A stretch of 64,000 bases of DNA, from the NCBI RefSeq assembly GCF_028609865.1, contig NZ_CP063194.1, positions 496,001 through 560,000 of the forward strand, given 5' to 3'. The notes below the pieces were generated by a model that did not search any database, was not told the DNA's origin, and saw only the letters and a list, made by a program, of their open reading frames with translations. Positions 43,803 through 52,503 of this stretch are shown here, piece by piece (within the stretch, counting starts at the first letter, position 1; every line of letters begins with the position of its first letter). The translations under genes and the position numbers were made by a program. This DNA comes from Corynebacterium jeddahense. Lineage in GTDB: Bacteria; Actinomycetota; Actinomycetes; Mycobacteriales; Mycobacteriaceae.

Positions 43803-44369
43803 TCAGGGACGTCGGCGCGGGCCCGGCCCGGCGCTGCGTGGCGGGGGCGGCGGCCACTTCAGCGGCGGCGGCCCCCATGGATCGCCGGGCGGCGGGGGCG
43901 GCGGCCACTTCAGCGGCGGCGGCGGGAAGTCGTCCGGGGACATGCGTGACTCCGCGCCTGCGATGAGCTTGCCCAGCAGCCGCGACAGCTCCGCGCGCTC
44001 CGCGTCGTCGAGTACCGCGAACGGGTCGGCCTCGGGCTCGGGGTCCTCTTCGAGTGCGGCGGCGGCGGAACGTCCTGCGTCGGTAAGCGAAACGATGCTC
44101 GTGCGCCGGTCCTCGGGGTGCGGCGCGCGCTCGACGAGCCCCTTGTCCTCCATCTTCGCCAATAGCTCGGCGAGGGACTGGGAGCGGATGCCCAGCACGT
44201 AGGCGAGCTCCTTCTGCGCCGCCGGGCTGTTGAGCTGCAGCAGCCGGAGCACGCGGCCCTGGCCGGAGGCGGCGTCGCGGCCCTCCTGGGTGGGCCCGAA
44301 GTGGCGCATGAGCACCATGAGGTGGTGGAGCTGTTCGCGCAGGCGGTCGTGTTCGGGTGGGGTGTCCAT
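43803..44369 (-). CDS. MarR-family regulator with proline-rich tail
   Basis: A 188-residue protein. Residues ~10-145 form a MarR winged helix (AQKELAYVLGIRSQSLAELLAKMEDKGLVERAPHPEDRRTSIVSLTDAGR). The tail has two copies of a proline/tryptophan block, PPPLKWPPPPP, separated by GDPWG. At DNA level this is a 31 bp block repeated with 51 bp spacing (43841-43872 and 43892-43922). The tail is not part of MarR proteins in general; it may bind partners or be a slippage product. Targets are unknown; the neighbouring genes are the obvious candidates. Confidence 0.8.
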   Translation of the reverse strand: MDTPPEHDRLREQLHHLMVLMRHFGPTQEGRDAASGQGRVLRLLQLNSPAAQKELAYVLGIRSQSLAELLAKMEDKGLVERAPHPEDRRTSIVSLTDAGRSAAAALEEDPEPEADPFAVLDDAERAELSRLLGKLIAGAESRMSPDDFPPPPLKWPPPPPPGDPWGPPPLKWPPPPPRSAGPGPRRRP

Positions 44370-44387
44370 CGTCGTGCAGCCAGCCCG

Positions 44388-45626
44388 TTAGAACTTGGAG
44401 AAGCGCTTGATCAGCTGGTCTTCCATCTTCGTCCACGCCTCCGCCTTGTCGGTGAACGGCGCGGACGGCACGTAGCCGGCGGCCTCGGTAGAGCCGAGCA
44501 TGTACGCGAGGTAGTCCTGCATCCGCGGGTTCGCCAGCAGCAGCGAGTTGAGCGAATCGTCGCCCGCCCAGTCGGCGGCGTCGGCGAGCAGCTCGTAGGC
44601 CTTCGCCATCTGCTTCGTGTCCACCGCGTCGGGGCCCTTCGCGATGTCGGCGGCGATGCCGTTGAACGAGTAGGAGTTGTCCGGGTGGACCTCCACCTTG
44701 AGCTCGCCGGCGTTGGCCGCGTTGATGAGGTCGGTCCACGTGGACACGCTCGCGAGGTCGTGGTCGTCGTTCTCGAGGATCCAGCGGCCGAGGTGCTTCG
44801 TGGAGGGGAAGGTCATAATCTCGCCGTACTTGCCCAGGAACACCGGGGAGCCGGCGAGGTAGGTGCGCAGCGTGTACACGCTCTGGCCCTGGATGGAGAC
44901 CTTCACCGGGTCGATGCCGGCGCGGCCCCAGACGGAGGAGTCGTAGGGGTCCTCGGCCGCCGCGCGCGCCTCCTCGTCGGCGCGGCGCTGCTCGTCCGCC
45001 GCCGCGCGCGACTCCTGCGCCGCGGCGATCGCGGTCCCGGCAGCGGCTAGGCGGTCCGCGTCGAGCTCCTGCGTATCGACGACGCGCACAGCGTCATCCA
45101 GCGAGTGGACCACTTCCTCCCAGTTGGCGAGCACGACGCGGCCGACGCCGGACCACTCGGACAGACCATTCTCGCCGGCGTAGTGGTCGGCGCCGCGGGC
45201 GACGTTGCCCAGGATCGAGTGGGACGCGAAGAAGATCTGCGCGTGCTCGGCGGAGGCGACGTCGGCAAGCGAGCGCGAGATCTGGAATACTCGCGCGAGG
45301 CGCGAGACGTTCTCGTGGCTCGGGCGGTCGGCGAGGTAGGCCGGCGCGCCGATGATGTCGTAGTACTGCTTCTCGCTGGGCACGACGCGGTCGTCGCCCT
45401 GCGCCTGGAACTCAGCCCACTGCGGGTGGTCGGAGAGGTCGTGGACCGCGTGGGTGTCGAGGTATGCCAGCAGCTCCTCCGGGGAGTTGAAGACGAGGAC
45501 CGTCTGGTCGTCGCCGAGGAAGGCCTGCCACTGGGCACCGTTTTCCTTCCAGCTCGGTGCCCACAGCGTGTAGAAGTCGCCTGCGGTCAGCGACATCTTG
45601 ACGGGGAGAATCGCGCGCGTAGTCAT
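44388..45626 (-). CDS. Conserved hypothetical protein, 412 residues
   Basis: I do not recognise a named domain. A soluble protein without signal peptide, in two halves (SLTAGDFYTLWAPSWKENGAQWQAFLGDDQTVLVFNSPEELLAYL and SVYTLRTYLAGSPVFLGKYGEIMTFPSTKHLGRWILEN) that look like diverged copies of the same fold, joined by an Ala/Arg/Glu-rich helical linker near residues 190-225. The ATG at 45626 is chosen because the homologous first repeat follows at once. It is conserved in position next to upp in corynebacteria as I recall. Possibly cotranscribed with the MarR gene. Confidence 0.65.
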   Translation of the reverse strand: MTTRAILPVKMSLTAGDFYTLWAPSWKENGAQWQAFLGDDQTVLVFNSPEELLAYLDTHAVHDLSDHPQWAEFQAQGDDRVVPSEKQYYDIIGAPAYLADRPSHENVSRLARVFQISRSLADVASAEHAQIFFASHSILGNVARGADHYAGENGLSEWSGVGRVVLANWEEVVHSLDDAVRVVDTQELDADRLAAAGTAIAAAQESRAAADEQRRADEEARAAAEDPYDSSVWGRAGIDPVKVSIQGQSVYTLRTYLAGSPVFLGKYGEIMTFPSTKHLGRWILENDDHDLASVSTWTDLINAANAGELKVEVHPDNSYSFNGIAADIAKGPDAVDTKQMAKAYELLADAADWAGDDSLNSLLLANPRMQDYLAYMLGSTEAAGYVPSAPFTDKAEAWTKMEDQLIKRFSKF

Positions 45627-45637
45627 GCCGTCCGACT

Positions 45638-46753
45638 TTAGCCGGTCGGGCGCCAGAATCCGCAGAAGGTCATGCCGGTGTTTTCGGTGCGCACCGGGTT
45701 CATCTGCACGGGATCGCCCGCCTCGATCATCATCCCGTCGCCCGCGTAGATGGCCGCGTGGCCGGTCCAGAGGACGAGGTCGCCCGGCTGCAGCTCGTCG
45801 TAGCTCACCTGGCGGCCCACCGCCTGGTCGGCGGCGACGCGCGGAATTTCCAGCCCGGCCTGGCGGTACGCCCACGACGTCAGCCCGGAGCAGTCGAACC
45901 CGCCCGGCGCGCTGCCGCCCCACACGTACGGGGTGCCGATCTGGCTGCGCGCCGCCTCGACGGCCGCGGCGCCGACGGAGGAGCCAGCGGGGGCGGGGGC
46001 GGGCGCCTGTGCAGGTACGGGCGCCGGCGTCGGTTCCGGGGGCGGCGCGGCAGCGGGCGTGGGCGCTGGCGGTGGCGGTGCGACGACCGCGGCGGCGGGT
46101 GCCACCGCGGGCGGGGTGGGGGCCGCGGGAGGTGCGGACGGTGGCGCAACGAGTGCGGCGAGACGCTGCAGCTCGGCCTGCGCCTGCGCGCCGCGCGGCC
46201 CCGGCCCAGGGATCACGCGCGCGGCGGCCGCGGCGGTTTTCTCGTTGAGCTCGTCTGCGAGCTGCCGCATCTCCTGCTCCAGCTGCTGCAGCACGCTCAG
46301 CGCGTTGTTCAGGGCCATGGTGACCAGGGTGGTGGCGTAGAGCGCGGCGCCCGCCGGCCCGACCGGGGTGGCGGCGAGCGCCGGGGCGGCAGCTACGTCG
46401 CGGGCGAGTCCGATGGCGATGCTCGTGAGCTCGAACGCGGCGGTCCCGGTGCAGGCCGCCCCGCGCACGAGCGCGTCGCTGATGTCCGCGCGGAAGCCGG
46501 CGAGGTGCTGCGCGAACATCTCCCGCGTCAGCCCGGAGGCGTGGAACACCTCGGCGAGCGGGCCGAAGTCCTCGAAGTCCGGCATGCGGAAGTGGGGCAG
46601 CGTCGGCGGGTCGGACGGGCGCATCGTGAGAATCTTGGCCACGGCGCTGTGGGCGTCGAGGAAGAAGTTGACGTGGCGGTTGCTCGTCACCGACGGTGGG
46701 CCGAAGAGGCTGGACATCATATCCAGCGGGGTGGGAGGTGCCACGGCGGTCAT
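45638..46753 (-). CDS. NlpC/P60 peptidoglycan hydrolase with Pro/Ala linker
   Basis: A 371-residue protein. The N-terminal half is helical, without a clear signal peptide. It is followed by a long Ala/Pro linker (about residues 195-260) and a C-terminal NlpC/P60 domain with catalytic Cys288 (GGFDCSGLTSW) and His332 (WTGHAAIYAG). Such domains cut the D-Glu to meso-DAP bond in peptidoglycan. The ATG at 46753 overlaps the stop of an EspC-like gene; the pair resembles ESX-type small helical protein plus hydrolase arrangements, which could explain export without a Sec signal. Confidence 0.78.
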   Translation of the reverse strand: MTAVAPPTPLDMMSSLFGPPSVTSNRHVNFFLDAHSAVAKILTMRPSDPPTLPHFRMPDFEDFGPLAEVFHASGLTREMFAQHLAGFRADISDALVRGAACTGTAAFELTSIAIGLARDVAAAPALAATPVGPAGAALYATTLVTMALNNALSVLQQLEQEMRQLADELNEKTAAAAARVIPGPGPRGAQAQAELQRLAALVAPPSAPPAAPTPPAVAPAAAVVAPPPPAPTPAAAPPPEPTPAPVPAQAPAPAPAGSSVGAAAVEAARSQIGTPYVWGGSAPGGFDCSGLTSWAYRQAGLEIPRVAADQAVGRQVSYDELQPGDLVLWTGHAAIYAGDGMMIEAGDPVQMNPVRTENTGMTFCGFWRPTG

Positions 46754-47031
46754 AGCGTCGCCCCCAGCCGCTGGCAGGTGGAGGCCTCGACGGCCGCGGC
46801 GGCCTCGACGGCGAGGTCCATCGCGGCCGCGATGCGGCGGGCCTCGCCGCGCAGCGCGTCGGCGTCGGCGTTCGCTTTCGCGATGGCGTGGGACACCGCG
46901 GCGCTGAAGTCGCCGAGCGGCCAGGCGTCGGGCACGGCGACGTCGTGAAGCGGGTGCAAATTGGCGGCGTCGGCGCGCAGCGAATCGGTCCGGGCGGCGA
47001 CGGTGGCGGAATCGAGTTGGAAAATAGTCAT
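46750..47031 (-). CDS. Small helical EspC/WXG100-like protein
   Basis: A 93-residue all-helical protein (TIFQLDSATVAARTDSLRADAANL through AVSHAIAKANADADALRGEARRIAAAMDLAVEAAAAVEAS). Size and heptad-like Ala pattern resemble EspC/DUF2580 type VII secretion-associated proteins, though the WXG motif itself is absent. Two in-frame ATGs (47031 and 47037) are possible starts. It overlaps the NlpC/P60 gene by four bases, and the two may form a secreted pair. Confidence 0.55.
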   Translation of the reverse strand: MTIFQLDSATVAARTDSLRADAANLHPLHDVAVPDAWPLGDFSAAVSHAIAKANADADALRGEARRIAAAMDLAVEAAAAVEASTCQRLGATL

Positions 47032-47116
47032 GGCCATTGGACGCAGAAAGTGCCGCCCCGGTTCCCTCGCGCGGCAAAAAATTTTCGGCGGGGCGCGGTG
47101 AACTAGCATGAGCCGC

Positions 47117-47752
47117 ATGGATATCACGGTTGTCAACCACCCGCTCGCGGCGTCCCGCCTGACCATCATGCGCGACAAGCGCTCGAACAACGCGGCGTTC
47201 CGCGCGGCGCTCGCGGACCTCGGCGCGATGCTCGTCTACGAGGCGGCGCGCGAGCTCGAGGTCGAGGAATTCGACACCGAAACCCCCGTCGGCACCGCCA
47301 CCGGCGCCCGGCTGGCCACCCCGCCGATCATCGTGCCCATCATCCGCGCGGGCCTGGGCATGATCGACCCGGCCCTGTCCATGATCCCGGACGCGCAGGT
47401 CGGCTTCATCGGCCTCGCGCGCGACGAGGTCACCCACCAGCCCGTGCCGTACCTCGAGGCGCTGCCGCAGGACCTCGCGGGGCAGCCCGTCTTCCTCGTG
47501 GATCCCATGCTGGCCACGGGCGGCTCGCTCATCCACGCCATCGACCTGCTCGTCGAGCGCGGCGCGGACGACATCACCTGCGTGTGCATGGTGAGCGCCC
47601 AGCCGGGCGTCGATGCGCTCGAGGCGCACGGCGGCCCGATCCGGCTCATCACCGCGACGATCGACCCGTCGCTCAACGAGGACGCCTACATCGTCCCGGG
47701 CCTCGGCGACGCGGGCGACCGGCTCTACGGGCCCCGCAACATCGATCTTTAG
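47117..47752 (+). CDS. upp: Uracil phosphoribosyltransferase
   Basis: A 211-residue salvage enzyme converting uracil and PRPP to UMP. The PRPP-binding loop is [15 protein letters not shown], and [32 protein letters not shown] and [10 protein letters not shown] are diagnostic. The ATG at 47117 matches the usual [10 protein letters not shown] start and has a -10-like TAGCAT (47104-47109) seven bases before it; the upstream ATG at 47108 overlaps that hexamer. Confidence 0.95.
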   Translation: MDITVVNHPLAASRLTIMRDKRSNNAAFRAALADLGAMLVYEAARELEVEEFDTETPVGTATGARLATPPIIVPIIRAGLGMIDPALSMIPDAQVGFIGLARDEVTHQPVPYLEALPQDLAGQPVFLVDPMLATGGSLIHAIDLLVERGADDITCVCMVSAQPGVDALEAHGGPIRLITATIDPSLNEDAYIVPGLGDAGDRLYGPRNIDL

Positions 47753-47841
47753 CCCTTCCGCGTGCAGCCCCGCTGCGGCCGCGCTAGATTGAGACGCAGA
47801 TATCTAGGTGGGGACGACTGGGGACAACCGGGGGATCGAAC

Positions 47842-48249
47842 ATGGGGGACGTGCTGCCGCAATCGCATTGGGCGAGCTACGCGCTGGGGCTGGGGGAGCG
47901 GGTGCGCGCCATCCGCCTCATGCGGGGGCTGAGCCAGTCCCGCCTCGCGGAGCTTTCGGGGGTGTCGCGCTCGCTCATCTCGAACCTCGAGCGCAACGAC
48001 TACAACGGGTCGAAGGCCGCGGACCCGACGCTGTCGACGTGCTACCGGCTTGCGTCGGCGCTCCAGGTGCCGCCCGCCGCGCTCCTGCCGGGCGCCGGCG
48101 AGGCGGTCGAGGGGTGCTTCATGCGTGACGACGCCACCTCCGGCGCCGCACCCATCACCTTCGAGTGGCCGCGCGGGCCCCGCGACACGGCCCGGTTCCA
48201 CGACCTGTACCTGCGCCGCGGCGCGCCCGCTGACACGCCGCCGTTCTAG
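47842..48249 (+). CDS. XRE-family transcriptional regulator
   Basis: A 135-residue regulator with a Cro/CI helix-turn-helix (RAIRLMRGLSQSRLAELSGVSRSLISNLERN, about residues 22-53) and a short C-terminal part. This small regulator follows upp in several corynebacteria. Its targets are unknown; it lacks an obvious ligand domain. Confidence 0.8.
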   Translation: MGDVLPQSHWASYALGLGERVRAIRLMRGLSQSRLAELSGVSRSLISNLERNDYNGSKAADPTLSTCYRLASALQVPPAALLPGAGEAVEGCFMRDDATSGAAPITFEWPRGPRDTARFHDLYLRRGAPADTPPF

Positions 48250-48341
48250 CGCGCCCGCTGGCCGCGTTCCGCACCGCTTTGTCTAGATTGGCGGGGCACG
48301 GCGTACACTCTTGGCATCGCAACGGGAGCAAGGGAGGACAC

Positions 48342-49565
48342 GTGGACCAGACCGGCACGACCGAATCAGCCGGCATCGCCGCCGCGGTGGACAGCTGGCT
48401 AGCCGCCAACCACGACCGCGTCATCGGGTGGCGCCGCCACCTCCACGCCCACCCCGAGCTGTCGAACGAGGAGACGGCGACGACGGACTTCATCGCCGCC
48501 ACGCTCGAGGAGCACGGCCTTGCGCCCGTTCGCTTCCCCGGCACCGGCCTCTACGTCGACCTCGGCCCGGAGGGCGGCAAGCGCCTGGCGTTCCGGGCGG
48601 ACATCGACGCGCTGCGGGTGCCCGAGCTGACCGGCCTGAGCTTCGCGTCCACGAACCCCGGGGTCTCGCACTCGTGCGGCCACGACGTGCACGCCACCGT
48701 CGCCCTCGCGCTCGCGTGCGCGCTGTCCACCGTCGAGCTTGAGCACGGCGTCCGCGTCATCTTCCAGCCCGCCGAGGAGGTGATGGGCGGCGGCGCCCTC
48801 GACGTCGTCAAGTGGGGCGCCCTCGAGGACGTCTCCGCGATCTACGCCGTGCACGCCGAGCCGCACGTCAAGGTCGGCGAGATCGGCGTGCGCGCGGGCG
48901 CGATCACCTCGGCCTCCGACGTCATCCGCATCGAGGTCCAGGGCCCCGGCGGGCACACGTCGCGCCCGCAGCTCACGGCGGACGTGGTCTACGCGATGGG
49001 CGCGCTGATCACGCAGCTGCCCGCGCTGCTCTCGCGCCGGGTGGATCCGCGCACCGGCACCGTGCTCGTGTTCGGCCACGCCGAGTCGGGCGACGCCGCC
49101 AACGCGATCCCGAAGCGGGGCGTGCTCGAGGGCACCCTGCGCACCGCCGACATCGCCACGTGGCGCAGCAACGAGGACCTTTTCACGGACCTCATTGACC
49201 TCGTGGTCGCGCCGACCGGCTGCACATACCACCTCGACTACATCCGCGGCGTGCCGCCCGTGCTGAATGACGACGCGGCGACCGCGCTCGCCGTGCAGGC
49301 GGCCCGGGCCGTCGACCCGCACTGCGTCGTCGCCGCCCCGCAGTCGAGCGGCGGGGAGGACTTCTCCTGGTACCTCGAGCACGTGCCGGGCGCGATGATG
49401 CGGCTCGGCGCCTGGAACGGGGAGGGCGAGCCCCAGGACCTGCACCAGGGCAACCTCAACGTCGACGAGCGTGCGATCGGGGTGGGCGTGCGCCTGTTCG
49501 CCTCGATTGTGGAGCAGTACTTCCGGCCCGACCTCGCCGCCGGATTCCGCCCCGACGGGGAATAA
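48342..49565 (+). CDS. M20-family amidohydrolase (peptidase/N-acyl-amino-acid hydrolase)
   Basis: A 407-residue metal-dependent hydrolase. Ligand motifs are RADIDALRVPE, HSCGHDVHATV (Cys/His), QPAEEVMGGG (general-base Glu) and late SGGEDFSWYLEHVPG with a final His block (LHQGNLNVDE). A dimerisation lid domain interrupts the catalytic one. This is the HipO/AmiA subfamily acting on acylated or amidated amino acids. The GTG at 48342 is chosen because GGGAGG lies just upstream and TACACT (48304-48309) is a -10 candidate; an ATG at 48279 lies before the promoter. Confidence 0.87.
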   Translation: MDQTGTTESAGIAAAVDSWLAANHDRVIGWRRHLHAHPELSNEETATTDFIAATLEEHGLAPVRFPGTGLYVDLGPEGGKRLAFRADIDALRVPELTGLSFASTNPGVSHSCGHDVHATVALALACALSTVELEHGVRVIFQPAEEVMGGGALDVVKWGALEDVSAIYAVHAEPHVKVGEIGVRAGAITSASDVIRIEVQGPGGHTSRPQLTADVVYAMGALITQLPALLSRRVDPRTGTVLVFGHAESGDAANAIPKRGVLEGTLRTADIATWRSNEDLFTDLIDLVVAPTGCTYHLDYIRGVPPVLNDDAATALAVQAARAVDPHCVVAAPQSSGGEDFSWYLEHVPGAMMRLGAWNGEGEPQDLHQGNLNVDERAIGVGVRLFASIVEQYFRPDLAAGFRPDGE

Positions 49566-49645
49566 CCGGCTGTGGGTACACTGTGAGAGTGTTTGGCCCG
49601 TCACAGGCTGACCCGACCCGCACCCGACCCCTGAGGAGAGCTGTT

Positions 49646-51052
49646 TTGTCCAAGAAGATCGTCATCATGGGCGGAGGCCCCGGCGGCTACGAGGCTGCGC
49701 TGCTGGCATCGAAGCACGGTGCCGACATCACCCTCGTCGAGGACCAGGGCGCCGGCGGGTCCGCGATCCGGAAAGACGTGGTGCCGTCGAAAAGCTTCAT
49801 CGCGGGCGCGAACATTAAGAACGACCTGCGCCGCGCTGACGACATGGGCCTCAACCACGCCCTCGGCGACGCGAAGCTGTCGCTGCTCGCGCTCAATGAG
49901 CGCGTGAAGTCGCTCGCCGCCGAGCAGTCCGCGGACATCCGCGCGCAGCTCGAGCGCTCCGGGGCGCGCCTGATCAACGGCAAGGCGCGCTTCGCGGACG
50001 AGCAGACCGGCCACACGACGCACAACATCGAGGTGGTCACGGCCGACGGCGAGACCGAGACGATTAGCTGCGACATGGTGCTGGTCTCGGTGGGTGCGAG
50101 CCCGCGCGTGCTTAAGGGTGCGGAGCCGGACGGGGAGCGCATCCTCAACTGGCGGCAGATGTACGACCTGCAGGACCTGCCGTCGCACCTCATTGTCGTG
50201 GGCTCGGGCGTGACGGGCGCGGAGTTCGTCTCCGCGTTCGCGGAGCTCGGCGTCAAGGTGACCATGGTCGCCTCCCGCGATCGCATCCTGCCTCACGACG
50301 ACGCGGACGCGGCCGACGTGCTCGAGGCGGTCCTCGCGGACCGCGGCGTGCAGCTGGAGAAGGACGCGCGCGTGGAGCGGGTGGAGAACACGGGCGACGG
50401 CGTCGTCGTGCACACGACGGACGGACGCGCGATCGCGGGCTCGCACGTGATGATGTCCATCGGCTCGATCCCGAACACGGCGGACCTCAACCTCGAGGCG
50501 GCGGGCGTGGAAACGACCCCGTCGGGCCACATCCACGTCGACCGCGTCTCGCGCACGAACGTCGCCGGCATCTACGCCGCCGGCGACTGCACCGACCTCA
50601 TGCCGCTCGCCTCCGTGGCCGCGCAGCAGGGCCGCACCGCGATTGACCACGCGCTCGGCGACGGTGTGAGCCCGATCCGCCTGAAGACGGTGGGCAACGC
50701 GGTGTTCACCCGCCCCGAGATCGCGGCGGTCGGCGTGACCGAGCAGCAGATCCGCGATGGCGAGATCGAGGCCGACATCTACAAGCTGCCGCTGGCCACC
50801 AACGCCCGCGCGAAGATGCGCGCACTGCAGCACGGGTTTGTAAAGATCTTCGCGCGCAAGGGGTCCGGCCAGGTCATCGGCGGCGTCATCGTCGCGCCGA
50901 CCGCGTCCGAGCTCATCCTCTCGCTCACCATTGGGGTGACGAACAACCTCACGGTGCGCCAGTTGGCCAACTCGATGGCGGTCTACCCGTCGCTGTCCGG
51001 TTCGATCACCGAGGCGGCACGCCGCTTGATCACGCACTCCGACCTGGACTAG
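49646..51052 (+). CDS. lpdA: LpdA-type NAD(P)H:quinone oxidoreductase (flavoprotein disulfide reductase family)
   Basis: A 468-residue FAD enzyme with the fold of lipoamide dehydrogenase: FAD site IVIMGGGPGGYEAAL, NAD(P) site IVVGSGVTGAEFVSAF, and IYAAGDCTD near the C-terminal third. The redox Cys pair that should follow GG near residue 40 is absent (GGSAIRKDVVPSK), as in mycobacterial LpdA, which reduces quinones instead of disulfides. The TTG start at 49646 follows GAGGAG. It converges on prpR with overlapping stops. Confidence 0.88.
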   Translation: MSKKIVIMGGGPGGYEAALLASKHGADITLVEDQGAGGSAIRKDVVPSKSFIAGANIKNDLRRADDMGLNHALGDAKLSLLALNERVKSLAAEQSADIRAQLERSGARLINGKARFADEQTGHTTHNIEVVTADGETETISCDMVLVSVGASPRVLKGAEPDGERILNWRQMYDLQDLPSHLIVVGSGVTGAEFVSAFAELGVKVTMVASRDRILPHDDADAADVLEAVLADRGVQLEKDARVERVENTGDGVVVHTTDGRAIAGSHVMMSIGSIPNTADLNLEAAGVETTPSGHIHVDRVSRTNVAGIYAAGDCTDLMPLASVAAQQGRTAIDHALGDGVSPIRLKTVGNAVFTRPEIAAVGVTEQQIRDGEIEADIYKLPLATNARAKMRALQHGFVKIFARKGSGQVIGGVIVAPTASELILSLTIGVTNNLTVRQLANSMAVYPSLSGSITEAARRLITHSDLD

Positions 51053-52323
51053 CTCGGACCCGGACCAACCGGGAACGCACGCTGCGCGCAGTCGACGCGC
51101 GGGCACGTCGCGCAGCCCGGCCCGATCGGCGTGGCGGAGGACGGGTTGAGGTCGAGCCCGTCCGCGTAGACGAGCTGCGGGGCGTAGGCCGTGTCGCAGC
51201 CGAGCGCCACCGCGTGCTCGCGCCGCGGGGTGCCGAAGCCGACGGCGGGGCCCTGGACCATGCGCGCAACCCACATCTGCGTGCGCCCGTCCGGCGTGGC
51301 GGAGACCTGACGAGTGACGCGGTTCGGGGTCTCGAACGCGCGGTGGACCACCCACAGCGGGCACGTGCTGCCCGAGCGGGAGAAGTGGAACGACGGGGTC
51401 TCCTGACGCTTTGACACGTTGCCGGCCCGGTCGGTGCGCACGAACACGAACGGCACCGCCTGCGCCCCGGGCCGCTGCATCGTGCCCAGGCGCTGGCAGG
51501 TGGATTCGAAGCCGGTGCCGAAGCGGGCGGAGACGACGTCGATGTCGTAGCGCGTCTCGCGGGCGGCCTCGAGGATTTCGGTGTAGGGCATGGTCACCGC
51601 CGCGGCGAAGTACTGCGCGAGGCCGTGGGTGGTCACGGCGCGGGTGGGGGAGTCGGCGATGCCCCGGGTGAGGCCCGCGAGGATGTCGCCGTGGGCGAGG
51701 CGGCCGTAGCGGTAGGACAGCTCGAAGCACTGCTGCGCCTCGGTGAGCCCCGCGCGCAGGTGAATCTCGCGCGCGCCCATCGCCACGCTCGAGCGCCCGT
51801 CCTCGACGGGCTGGTTGAAGCGCACGGCGTAGCCGAACTCGCGGTCGAGCGTGGAGGCCAGCCGGGTGAGGCGCAGCTGGCGCCCGCCGAGGCGCGCGGC
51901 GAGGGTTTCGGCCTGCATGTCCAGGTCATGGAAGTAGTTGCGGTGGTCCTGGAAGAAGTTGCGGGTGTACTCGTACGGGTCGGGGGAGGTGCCCGCGAGG
52001 CGGTCGGGGATCTCGCGGACCTGCGCGGCGATGGTGGGGAAGCTGCGCGCGAAGTCGGCCAACTCGTCCTTCGGCACGCCGGGGAGGACCTCGGCGAGCG
52101 CCGCGGCGGCCTCGCGCTCCGCGTCGCCGGAAAAGTACGAGGCCTCCACGCCGAACGCCGTGGTGAGCGCGACGAGGACCGGGGCGGTAAGCGGGCGCTG
52201 GTCGTTCTCGAGCTGGTTGAGGTAGCTCGTGGAGATGTCGAGGGCGCGGGCCGCCTCCGCCTGGGTGAGGCGGTGGGCGGTGCGCAGCGTGCGGATCTGT
52301 GCCCCCGCGAACAGCTTCGGCAT
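51049..52323 (-). CDS. prpR: PrpR/RamB-type regulator of propionate metabolism
   Basis: A 424-residue regulator: XRE helix-turn-helix (IRTLRTAHRLTQAEAARALDISTSYLNQLEND, residues 9-40), a central IrrE/DUF955-like part without the metal motif, and a C-terminal DUF2083 domain with conserved cysteines (GCATCPRVDCAQR) of the short-chain fatty acyl regulator family. PrpR of C. glutamicum has this build and this position next to prpDBC2 and activates it in response to propionate-derived signals. The ATG at 52323 aligns with family starts and follows GAGGAG. Divergent from prpD; a TTTGCAAT-like site lies between them. Confidence 0.87.
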   Translation of the reverse strand: MPKLFAGAQIRTLRTAHRLTQAEAARALDISTSYLNQLENDQRPLTAPVLVALTTAFGVEASYFSGDAEREAAAALAEVLPGVPKDELADFARSFPTIAAQVREIPDRLAGTSPDPYEYTRNFFQDHRNYFHDLDMQAETLAARLGGRQLRLTRLASTLDREFGYAVRFNQPVEDGRSSVAMGAREIHLRAGLTEAQQCFELSYRYGRLAHGDILAGLTRGIADSPTRAVTTHGLAQYFAAAVTMPYTEILEAARETRYDIDVVSARFGTGFESTCQRLGTMQRPGAQAVPFVFVRTDRAGNVSKRQETPSFHFSRSGSTCPLWVVHRAFETPNRVTRQVSATPDGRTQMWVARMVQGPAVGFGTPRREHAVALGCDTAYAPQLVYADGLDLNPSSATPIGPGCATCPRVDCAQRAFPVGPGPS

Positions 52324-52362
52324 GACGGCGCTCCTCTCAACTGGGCAGTTGTCGTGCGGATT

Positions 52363-52449
52363 TACAACATATTGCAAAGTAACACGTCTGAGGACGCAAG
52401 ATTACGCAACCTTAACTATGACGCGTGACACAATGAAGTCCTTAGTATG
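52363..52449 (+). promoter_or_regulatory. Control region between prpR and prpDBC
   Basis: ATTGCAAAGT (52370-52379) resembles the RamB/PrpR-type box built around TTTGCAAA, and a second GCAA-containing stretch follows (GATTACGCAACC). A -10-like TAGTAT (52444-52449) lies about 55 bases before the prpD start and would give an mRNA with a short leader and an AAGGAG site. Assignment of the exact operator is tentative. Confidence 0.4.
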
Positions 52450-52503
52450 AGCCACACCATCTCAATTACTGCAATGACTGCATCACCGTCACAAGGAGAC
52501 CGC

